NCBI GenBank assembly: GCA_964058805.1
Contig: CAXKVV010000812.1
Span: 1 to 29,701, forward strand
DNA length: 29,701 nucleotides
Direction of reading: 5' to 3'
Origin: Schoenoplectus triqueter
Taxonomy: Eukaryota; Streptophyta; Magnoliopsida; Poales; Cyperaceae
Part shown: positions 1-8,551 of the stretch, piece after piece
How the letters are laid out: the number at the start of each line of letters is the position of its first letter
Position numbering within the stretch: position 1 is the first letter of the stretch
Notes under the pieces: generated by a model
What the model was told of the DNA's origin: nothing
Seen by the model: only the letters and a program-made list of their open reading frames with translations
The model's database searches: none
Program-made: the position numbers and the translations under genes

Positions 1-1933
1 ATTATTAATTATAGGCCTATTAGTCTTATTAATTATAGTTTTAAAATCACTATAAAATTCTTAGCTGATAGATCGGCTTTTATTATGATTTAATAGATCA
101 TTCACAAACTGCATATATAAAAGACCGTTATATTATGGATAATGTTGTTTGTGCACATTAAATTTTACATCAAGTTAGGAAAATAAAAATAAAAGATATT
201 TTGTTTAAAATTGATTTTGAAAAAAACATTCGATAGAGTTAGTTGGGACTTCTTAATTGAAACTCTTGAAGGGAGAGATATTGGATCTAAATGGATATAA
301 TGGATTACTAATATACTGAATGATAGTAAGACTTGTATTAATTTTAATGGAGAATTAGATATTTATTTCATTGTAAAAGAGGGGTTCGATGGGGAGACCC
401 CCTTTCTCCCTTCTTATTTGATCTTGTTGCTGATGTTCTTAATATTCTATTAAATAATGGCAGAGAAAAGGGATATTTAAAAGGTTTAGGTGCTATAGGT
501 GATTTTTCAGATTTGGTTAATATTCATTTTACTGATGATACTCTTCTTTTTTTTAGAGGTCAATCCTTATTATATTGAAGTTTTAAAATGAATTTTAGTT
601 GCATTTGAAGATCTTTCTGGTCTTAAAATTAATTTTGAAAAAAATGTGAAATGATCTCTTTGAATATCTCCTCCGAGGAAGGAGAACATCTTGCTAATGT
701 TTTAGGTTGTAAACTTTCAAATTTGCATATTACTTATCTTGGTGTTCCATTGCACTTCAAGAAATTAAAAGCTGAACATTAAAACTTTTTGATTGAAAAA
801 ATAGAGAAAATTTATAAGAGTGGAAGGATAAATTACTATCAATTAGTGGTAGAGTTACTCTTTTAAATTCTATTATTTTAGTTATTCCTTTGTATTGGAT
901 GTTCATATATAGACTTTTATGTTAGAAATAAAATTGACAAAATTAGAAAAAAAAAATTCTTTGATATGGAAGAAATTCAGCTAGAAAAATATCATTTAGT
1001 TTCTTGTGTTGTAGTGTGTAAAAGTAAGCCTCAAGATGGTCTAGGAGTGCTTGATTTAATTGATTAATACTGTCTTATTGGCTAAATGGATGGTGAGATA
1101 TTTAGATCTTTTGATTAAAGGACATTGAAAAATCATTCTCTATGCAAAATATTCTACTTATCTTATTTATATTTCTCCTCCTTTGTGGAAAGTATCCTTA
1201 AGGATAGAAATTTGGTTAATCTAGGATTTAATAAAAAAAAATAGATTCAGGAAAAACAATGTTATTTTGGATTGATAGGTGGCGCAAAGATTATGCTATT
1301 TATTGTACTCATCCCCTTCTTTACCCTATTGCTAATGATTTCACAATTACGGTAGAAAATATTTTTACTAATGGTATTTTACATTTAGAATTTAGAAGGC
1401 AATTGGTAGGTGTTTTTTTAAATGAATGGCATACTCTCTCTATGAGTTAGCCTATATTACTTTATCTCCTTCCATTTATGATACTAACATTTGGAGATGG
1501 CATATCTCTGAGAAATTCTTAGCTCATTCTCTTTATGAATGGTTGGATTTTGATGAGATAATTAATCATGAGTTGGAACTCTAAAACTCTTTTGAAAATT
1601 AAAATCTTCATGTGGTTACTTAGGAAAAGAAATATGCTTACTAAAGAACAATTACTTAAAAGGGATGGCAGGGTGCCACTTCTTATGTGTTTTATGGTTT
1701 TTTTGAAAATACTGATCATCTTTTTGTTTCGTGTCATATGGTTCAGATTATATGGAATTGGATTGCTAATTATAATTCTTTTACTTTTCAAGATTTATCT
1801 TTAGAAGATATATGGATGATCGATTGTTGCATTCCTTTGAAAGATAAACTGTTGGTAGAATTAATTCATAGTGCGGTTTGTTGGGTTATCTGACTTGAAA
1901 GAAACAATATAATCTTTAGAGAAACTTCTGTAT
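1..1933 (+). pseudogene. LINE (non-LTR retrotransposon) ORF2 remnant, 5' part in window
   Basis: Decayed reverse-transcriptase ORF of a plant L1-type LINE. Conceptual translation, moving between frames, gives family landmarks in the right order. NYRPISLIN lies at about nt 7-33 and a QTAxIKxR..DNVVCAH-like block at about 105-160. The catalytic box FTDDTLLF is at about 528-550. A GLKINFEKN and YLGVPL block follows (about 620-755). Near the 3' side is the zf-RVT-like region, with KIKIFMWLL at about 1597-1623, ENTDHLFVSC at 1705-1734 and a CWVI*LERNN block ending near 1908. Stops and frameshifts are frequent, for example a stop after SKWI near nt 300, so it cannot encode an active enzyme. The 5' end lies before the window. 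The element is interrupted at 1933 by a solo LTR and resumes at 3478. Confidence 0.9.
1929..1933. repeat. Left 5-bp target-site duplication of the solo LTR (TGTAT)
   Basis: TGTAT immediately precedes the TGATG start of the LTR and recurs exactly at 3473-3477 after the CATCA end. A 5-bp duplication is usual for Ty3/gypsy and Ty1/copia integrases. Confidence 0.85.
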
Positions 1934-2180
1934 TGATGTCACACATTCATATACATATTTTAACCCCTGATTGTGCCTAAAAATAGATTAAAACTCCCGA
2001 TCTCATGTCTTATTTTATTGCATATGTATGTTTATTTTCTAGATTTGATTTTGTTCTGGCATGTCTCTTATTTCTGGAAAATCAAGCAAAAATACTAAGG
2101 AATTGGGTCCTGGACCAAGCTTTCACGCCAACTGATGGACCACAGGCCCAACCTAAGTCGCATGCCGCAGCCACATAGCG

Positions 2181-2216
2181 CATACGACCCGTATGCCCTT
2201 GCATACGGGTCGTATG
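2181..2216. repeat. Perfect 15-bp inverted repeat (hairpin) inside the LTR
   Basis: CATACGACCCGTATG at 2181-2195 and its exact reverse complement at 2202-2216 are separated by a 6-nt loop. Each arm is itself nearly palindromic (CATACG-ACC-CGTATG). It lies about 80 bp upstream of the candidate TATA motif of the LTR. Confidence 0.9.
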
Positions 2217-3114
2217 GTCTCCATCCGAAAAAGATCTCCAAAGATGACAGCGATTTAATGCCGCGATTCCCTTCCGTATTGGCTGATCCCCTCCTGTATA
2301 ATCCGCCAGCAGCCTAGGGTTTGGAGAGCTTCATTTTGGCCACCATCTCCACTTATTTCACCTCTTCCACTTCATCTCCACAAACCCTAGCCACCGGCCA
2401 ATCTCAAAGGTGGTTTGAGACATCGGTAGTCCGGAGTCCCGAGAAGAGGCAGAAGGACGAAGCAGAAGACTGGCACATGGTAGGATCCAGAGTTTGATTA
2501 TCTCTTTTATTGTATTCTTTGTTGTTTAGATATATTTTGTGGGATGTCTTTTGTTTTAGCTCTCTGTATCTTTATTACATATTTATATGCCACAATGAGC
2601 GGCTAAATACTTTAGTTTTTAGGGATCTGGAATGTGAAACTCAGAATATGAGTATTTATTAAAGATTGTTTTGAATCAATGGTTGTGATTGTTATGTTGT
2701 GTACTATTGCTAAATTACTTGTCTGATCTGTATGTCAAACCGTTAGGATTAGGTCTTGAGTCGAGGCCTCTTACAACTGTACAAGGTTCGACAGTTTGCC
2801 AAATGGTTCTTTCTAAGTACAATAGGTAGATCTGAGACCCGAAATGATAGATCAAGTTGTACCTGAAAGGTTGAACCTCCGCTCAGATCGAGAAATCTGA
2901 GCGTGCCTATAGAAAATCATGCACTCAATCTAGGTGATCTAAGCCGAGAAGCGACAGTTGAGACTTAATGAACTTAGGAATTCTGTCTGACCATACTCTA
3001 ACTAGCGGACCGAGAAGCGACAATTGAGATTCGCTGACCAAGTAGTGATCAGTTAGGGTTTGTGCAACCAGAGAAGAAGCCAGTCTTTAGGAATAGTTGT
3101 GACCTGACTGAATC

Positions 3115-3151
3115 CATACGGACCGTATGTACCTGCACACGGGTCCTATGG
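3115..3151. repeat. Second, degenerate copy of the LTR hairpin
   Basis: CATACGGACCGTATG at 3115-3129, a short spacer, then CACACGGGTCCTATG, resembles the perfect hairpin at 2181-2216 with several mismatches. The same motif occurs near both sides of the LTR. Confidence 0.65.
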
Positions 3152-3472
3152 TTCAGCTCTGAGTGGATCTGACCTATGTCCCTAAGAACTAATATTTTAT
3201 AAAAATTAAAACATACAAATATTTAGTTATTATTTTTCTATTTAATCTATTTTAAATTTATAATCCAAAAACCAGAACAAACCCTCCATTTTTTATTTGT
3301 TTGCACATCTAGAGACCTAAGCGGCGTAAACTCAGTAATTATCTCCTTCTTTGTGGATCGACCCCTTACTATACTAACGTAGGTCGTGCGCTTACGGCCG
3401 AACCAAAGTTGCATAAGGATATTATAAATTTTAAAAGTCTGGGCGTGCCCCCAACCAGCGCGCACGTCATCA

Positions 3473-3477
3473 TGTAT
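3473..3477. repeat. Right 5-bp target-site duplication of the solo LTR (TGTAT)
   Basis: Exact copy of 1929-1933, directly after the CATCA terminus. Confidence 0.85.
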
Positions 3478-4026
3478 CTACTATACATTCTTTAGGTTTA
3501 GAATTATACATTTAGGCATTTTTTGTTGTACCGCTAGGAATCTTTCTCAATTACTTAAATTTATTTTAATATTGTCTCAGAGGTAGATGCTTTTCCTTTT
3601 TAGGTTGAGGATTTGCATACCAAGGGAGAATTGATAGATGTAGAGGAGATTCTTTTAATCAGCCGTCTAATATTTGGATAAGAAACAATCATAATTTCTG
3701 ACTTCTGGCTTATCAAGAATTTTAGATATTTTGTTTGCATATGTGTTCTTCAGCTATCTTGTCTTTGTGGCCTCTGTTTTGATCTATTCTGATTTGTTTG
3801 TTCGTTTATTCTAATTTGTTTGTTCGTTTCTTCTATGGTAGATTATATGTTGTAGGTTCTATGGCTTTGATATGGAGGACTGTATGTTATTGGTTTTCTG
3901 TTCTTATTTTGTTATAGATAGGAAATATTATAAGTATTATTATGAGGCTTAGAGCATCACTTATTTAATGCTTTTTGTCTCTTAAATTTGGTTCATGGTT
4001 CCAATAAAAATCGATGATTTTTTGTC
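3478..4026 (+). mobile_element. 3' end of the same LINE
   Basis: Continuation of the LINE after the solo LTR. It is a T/G-rich 3' region with repeated TTTGTTCGTTT phrases (about 3797-3830) and ends near TGGTTCCAATAAAAATC, as plant LINE 3' tails often do. There is no long poly(A). It stops about 25 bp before the AHP exon block that ends at 4050. The exact end is uncertain because the 5' target duplication lies outside the window. Confidence 0.6.
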
Positions 4027-4049
4027 ACTTTTCTCTTTCTGAGACATAC

Positions 4050-4806
4050 CTTCTTTGTCATTATCTTGACAAACCTTGCGAAACTTGATGCACACTAGTG
4101 CTACTCTTTTAGCACCTACTCTGCAAATTCATATGAATTTTTAAGGGAAGAATAATGTTATCGTAACATCCTTCCAGTGAGAAAGAAGAATTTTAACACC
4201 AGCACTTTGAAAATAATAGTCTTACCTGTCATTTACATATTCAGAATGCTCAAATTAATTATTAACGCATAGGTCTTTAATTTTTATCAAATTTTTAGAC
4301 CAGTCATTAGAACAAAATTTATTGAACGAAAGGTTAGAAACATATCACAACAATTGTTGACATAAAATGAAAAAGAAAGAAGTATAAGAAAGGATAAATC
4401 AAAACTAACCTAGAGCTGCTTCCCTTGAATTGATGCACATTAGCTGCAACCTTCTCAAAATCAACAACAACCTCTCCCCTGTACCAATCATAGCAGTCAC
4501 AATTAATGCACAGGTCTCATACTTCCTATAAGGGTAAAATTATAAATTTAACAACAAACACTAACATTCTAAGTAATCTAAATTCCCCAGACAGATTACT
4601 TTGTTTATTGTATAGTAGCTGAGTTTTCAAAAGGTAAGACAACAGACTGGTAACGAAGCAAATACTTATAAAAAAACAGAAATCTGAGAGAGAATCCTCT
4701 CAGCAACTTCACGGAAGAGAGTGATGACTTCGGACAGAAAGCCGAGGCAGCTTCCATCTTCTAGCATTTGCAATTGCTTGAACTGCTCATGCAGAAAATA
4801 CTCCAT
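4050..4806 (-). pseudogene. AHP: Histidine-containing phosphotransfer protein (AHP/HPt) gene fragment, three exons
   Basis: HPt proteins relay phosphate from cytokinin-receptor histidine kinases to response regulators. Three minus-strand blocks match this family in order. Block A (about 4806-4678) reads HEQFKQLQMLED then LSEVITLFREVAERIL. Block B (about 4478-4410) reads VDFEKVAANVHQFKGSSS and contains the phospho-acceptor His in HQFKGSS. Block C (4120-4050) reads VGAKRVALVCIKFRKVCQ. Splice signals are good at the B donor (AG|GTTAGT), C acceptor (TTTGCAG|A) and C donor (GAAG|GTATGT), and B to C is in phase. The A donor is poor. The first exon (family N terminus) was not found upstream, and the last exon (about 35 residues in the family) is not seen before the LINE. 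The sequence is divergent: the family's DxxNPxFV is replaced by EDGSCLGFL. Most likely a truncated pseudogene. A living gene with a LINE-bearing last intron is the alternative. Confidence 0.75.
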
Positions 4807-5936
4807 TGGTTTTTCCAAGTTCAAATTTCAGTCAAGGAATTATAGTATAAGAAACATGGATAATGCACAAAGTAAATGATCATTCATCACAATACTCATT
4901 TGGAAAAATACCACTCATTTAATATAAAGCTAATTGACCTATTTGAATTGAGGGAAAAGGTACTAATTGAGATTTACTTTCAGGATTTTTTTTGTTAATA
5001 TGGCAGATGACTTTCCCTTTTAGACATATCTGACAGTATTTTACACCATTAAAATGAAAATAAAAGGAGTGAAGTCCATAATGACCTTGTTAACTATATA
5101 GTCCAGTTCAATCAGACCTTTTGATTTCTGGATAACATGTTAGCAACTTCAATTTCAAAATAAATAAAGAAGTACATCAAGATAACAAGTTCGCAACCAA
5201 GATGGCAACGTTCCATAATTTTGGAAACTTAATTTTGACCTTATGCTTCCATGAGGTGCCATTAATATGTGGACCTATAAGAAACAAATTCGATTTTATT
5301 TGAAAATTATTCGAAGTATCCATCTAAAGACTAATTGTCAGCATTTTTTTCCCAAAAAGAAATATTCGATTTACCAGAATTGGCACAGAAAGAAAATGTG
5401 AGAGACTACAAGTCTGTTGCAATGCACAATTTGGTACATGAACTGGTAAAATTATCTTTCACTATCAAAGCTGTTGATCGATGGCTATGAAGTGCTCCTG
5501 CTATTAATCAGATTATTGGTAATTGTTGTAGAGCATTTGATCTCAAGATAATGCTTCTTCATTTTCCTTCAATAATATATGATGTTGTATTTATGGTAAT
5601 TGGAAGCATAGATTCCTGCCACTTTAAAAACAAAATCCAGGACCCTGGGAGTATGTGCTCTATTCCTCATTTTCAGTTGAAAGTAATTGAAGTAAATTTC
5701 AGCAATTTTAACAAGAAACATGAGTTCTACAGGAACTTAATTCTGATCAATTTGGAAGTAATTAGAAGTGATTTTAAATAATTTTTTCAATGCAAGGATA
5801 TTGATCCACCAAACAAAATACACATATTCATCAGTTGCAGGCATCAACAGCAATGGCAGGTCAAGAACAAACTAGATTATTAAATTTCTGTTAAATAAAA
5901 AAGATATCCATCACAAGCCATCTTCAATTTATTAAT
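4807..5936. other. Intergenic region, no gene recognised
   Basis: AT-rich DNA between the AHP fragment and the 3' end of the FHA/sHSP chimera. A 76-codon open stretch at 5551-5781 (+) resembles no family I know and looks like chance. If the AHP fragment ever had a first exon it should lie here on the minus strand, but I could not find one. The last ~120 bp before 5937 probably hold the 3' UTR of the chimeric gene. Confidence 0.6.
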
Positions 5937-8551
5937 TTATTCAGAGATCTCAATAGACTTGACCCCGAGTCGCCTTAGTTTCTCAACTTTTCCCTTGGGC
6001 ACGGTGACAGTCAGCACACCATCCTCCATGACTGTCTTTATCTGACCAATCTTTACATTCTCTGACGCTATCTTCCTAGCAGCTTGCAAAGAACCAGATG
6101 GTACATCAGACCACTTAGCCTCTCTAACACTCAAATCCTCAATAATCAAACCACTAACATCACCCTCACCATGTCCATTGCCAAGGCTTTCCTCCCTCTT
6201 ACATTCTCTCCCCTCATCCTTCCTCACATCACTGGAAGAGGCAAGTGAGACCACAACCAATGGAGGCAGCAAAGATGACCCGATTTGTTTAGCAGCTTTC
6301 AGTGCACCAGCAAGTATTCCAGATGAACCCTCAGCCTTGCTAGCATTGAGTTCCTCGACAATCAAACCACTAGCAACACCATCGTCATGGCCAACACCTA
6401 GGATTTCCTCCTTGCCACGTCCCCTCTCATCTTTCGTCTTCAGTGAAGATGGAAGAGGTGGCGACATCTGCCTACCAGCTTTGGAGGTACCAGAAAGTAC
6501 ACCAGATGAACCCTCAGCTTCTCTAGCATTGAATTCCTTAACAATCAAACCACCAGTAACACCTCCCTCACCAGACATAATGCATACGCTATCATTCCTA
6601 TCACTATCTCTCTGCCCACCTTTCCTTGAGTCATTGCAGGGGTAGCGTTGGGACACCACAATTTGAGGCAGCTTAGGTGTTACTATCTGTCCGGCATCTT
6701 CTAATGCACCAAACTTTTTACTAGATGAACCCATAGCTTCTCTAGCATTGAACTCTTGAACAATCAAACCACTAACACCACCTTTCACATAGCTGATGCC
6801 TGGGCTTTCTTCCCCATCACCTCCTCTCTTCTCACCCTTCTTCTCATTATTTGAAGTGGGTGAGACCACTGCTGGAGGAGACAAAAGGAGTGGAACTGTT
6901 TTCCAAGTAGCTTTCATTGTTTCAAAGAATGATCTAGTCGGGAGTAGAAAGTAGAACCTACAGTTCATATTTTATTTGAGTTTCATGATTTGTAATTTTC
7001 TCTCTTTTTCTAAAAGTTAATATGAGAAATATGTAGGTTGTATATAATTGGCAGTATCAGGATACCAACATCAATAAGTTGAACCAACAATTTGTTCTTT
7101 ATTTGAACTGATAGTTGATGCCAAGGATTCTGTGGAGAGAGCTAAAATACGAATGCGCTTAATGATACTATCTTAATTATTTATATGAGTTATTATGCAT
7201 CTTAATGATTTTATTATATCACTCATTTTACATGGTACTGTCATTATGCATATTAGCGATATCAACTAAGTACTCTATTATATGAGTTATTATGCATCTT
7301 AATGACTTTATTATATCACTCATTTTACATGGTCCTTTCATAGTAGCTTAGTTTTATCACATACTAATTACCAAATTTCACCACTTAGAAAATACACATT
7401 TTCAATTTCTCTTGAATGAGAAGAGCTTTAAGAGATCAATGAGATAACCGAGCTAAAATTACACAAGAAAGAATTATAAAATATAAATGGTATAATTTGC
7501 CTTATTTGGGTTTTTTTTTCTTGGACCTGGAACTAGTTGGAGATCAACTTGGTACGGACAAAGGGTTCATTTTATTTAGCTTTTCATCAAAGTTGTGTAA
7601 GAGCATTTGTTTCCACTTGTCTGTTGGTTTTATTCTTTACTTGTTGGAAGACAAAAAGGAAAAAAATGAACTTAGGTTCTAGAACTTGAATTGTTTTTCC
7701 TTACATATATATCACATTCCAGTACAGACAATCAAAATAAAATCTTAGTATGGAAAGAAAGTCCTAAGTTAATTGTTCAAATTAAGTGATAAAATCACTA
7801 ACCTGAAATCTAATATGGACAGTTTAAAATAAGCAACTAAAGAAACAGGTCAGATCCAAATCCAGGTGACTTGATTGAAGAAATCAAACTAGTAAATAAT
7901 ATTCCTAAATTTGACAGTGTAAAATGAAAATCATGATAGCAATCAAACTAGCAAATTGAGATAGCAATCAAACCTTTAAAAAAGAGAGAACCTTTTCTTG
8001 AGAGTGTACGATGAAAATTGAACCTAGTGATTCCAGAACCCTAACATGAATGGCTTGTGTCTGTTAACACTTAACAGACTATTAAACGAGCAATTTCTGT
8101 CCCAATTTGGACAGCCATAACAACTGATCAGTGGTGGCTATAAAAATCCCGAGCGAAGGATTGCAATTTAAACTATCATTGTTAAACCTAGAATTTCACA
8201 ACTATACCTTACGTCGCCGATCTGAAGAAGATCCTGGCTGCTGAGCTTGATCGGAGGACTACCAGGCATAAAAAGAACATTATGGATGAGACAACCCTTC
8301 CTTCCAAGGACCTCAACTGCAAAGCACCTAAAGTTGAAGTCATAGTAGATTCGGGCATGGTGGCGGGAGATGGACAAGCCACCACCATGGTTCCTCAGGT
8401 CGAGATCCACAAATGTCTTTCTTGAATTGCGCCCCAGCATTATGGAGTACTTCCGCATGTAATATTCAAAATCCTCCCCCTGCAGCTTTGCAAATGCCGG
8501 AATCAGCGGTTCCACATTGTTTGGCCCAACATTGTCTCCAATTATAGACAT
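5937..8551 (-). CDS. Chimeric protein: FHA domain + exon-2 repeats + small heat-shock protein C-terminus
   Basis: Two-exon model: exon 1 8551-8208, intron 8207-6958, exon 2 6957-5937, giving 454 aa. Exon 1 encodes an FHA domain very close to the neighbouring FHA2 gene (FAKLQGEDFEYYM, LGRN, SISRHHARIYYDF, QDLLQIGD). The donor AG|GTATAG and acceptor TGTAG|GTT fall at the same codon as in FHA2 and give R-FYFLLPTRS. Exon 2 then departs from the parent: four in-frame repeats of an FHA2 exon-2-derived unit (about residues 116-412), then residues 413-454, which match the C-terminal end of class I small heat-shock proteins (GVLTVTVPK, and SIEIS with the I-x-I motif). The FHA2 C-terminal domain is absent. 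FHA Arg41, Ser62 and His65 are kept, but the usual Asn of the NG motif is Lys85. FHA domains bind phosphothreonine peptides, and the sHSP tail normally docks on other sHSP subunits. A joint role is inference. A TATAAAAT-like motif at 8566-8579 is too near the ATG to be convincing. Gene model fairly sure; function unknown. Confidence 0.78.
6066..6935 (-). repeat. Four tandem coding repeats in exon 2 of the chimera
   Basis: A core coding for SGLIV-E-NARE-like residues recurs with its anchor (AATCAAA on the + strand) at 6762, 6543, 6360 and 6144. The spacings are 219, 183 and 216 bp, all multiples of three (73, 61 and 72 codons). Each unit has a hydrophobic/proline start, a charged middle (K/R/E/D), a glycine patch, the GLIV core and an AREAxGSS tail. 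The FHA2 gene has one diverged copy of the same arrangement (GYGGGAVRGMMI then AREAEASY) in its exon 2, so the repeats appear to be an expansion of that single unit. Confidence 0.8.
7181..7333. repeat. 97-bp-period direct repeat in the chimera intron
   Basis: A 56-bp block at 7181-7236, beginning TTATATGAGTTATTATGCAT, recurs with one difference at 7278-7333. The 41 bp between copies make the period 97 bp. It lies in intron 1 of the FHA/sHSP chimera. Confidence 0.85.

Larger units (their letters stand above)
1934..3472 (+). mobile_element. Solo LTR of an LTR retrotransposon (probably Ty3/gypsy)
   Basis: A 1539-bp segment begins TGATG and ends CATCA (short inverted ends, TG...CA) and is flanked by the perfect 5-bp duplication TGTAT. 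No gag-pol, primer-binding site or second LTR is present, so it is a solo LTR, presumably left by LTR-LTR recombination. A possible TATA motif lies at 2297-2302, followed by a GC-richer leader-like stretch. The 3' part contains a GTGGATCGACCCC-type motif that I associate with long plant gypsy LTRs (Tat/Athila/Ogre types). The clade assignment is inference. The LTR sits inside the LINE ORF and is therefore younger than the LINE. It also contains two related hairpins and a repeated GAGAAGCGAC motif (2946-2955 and 3011-3020). Confidence 0.85.

Noticed and set aside
2135..2317. 60-codon frame inside the solo LTR
   Set aside because: It spans the palindromic hairpin and has no family match. LTRs of this type do not usually encode protein there.
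5551..5781. 76-codon + strand open frame
   Set aside because: No recognisable motif, AT-rich codon use and no splice or promoter context.
6178..6645. 155-codon open frame on the + strand
   Set aside because: It lies opposite exon 2 of the FHA/sHSP chimera. Its Ser/Pro/Leu-rich translation is a by-product of the repeated coding sequence on the other strand.
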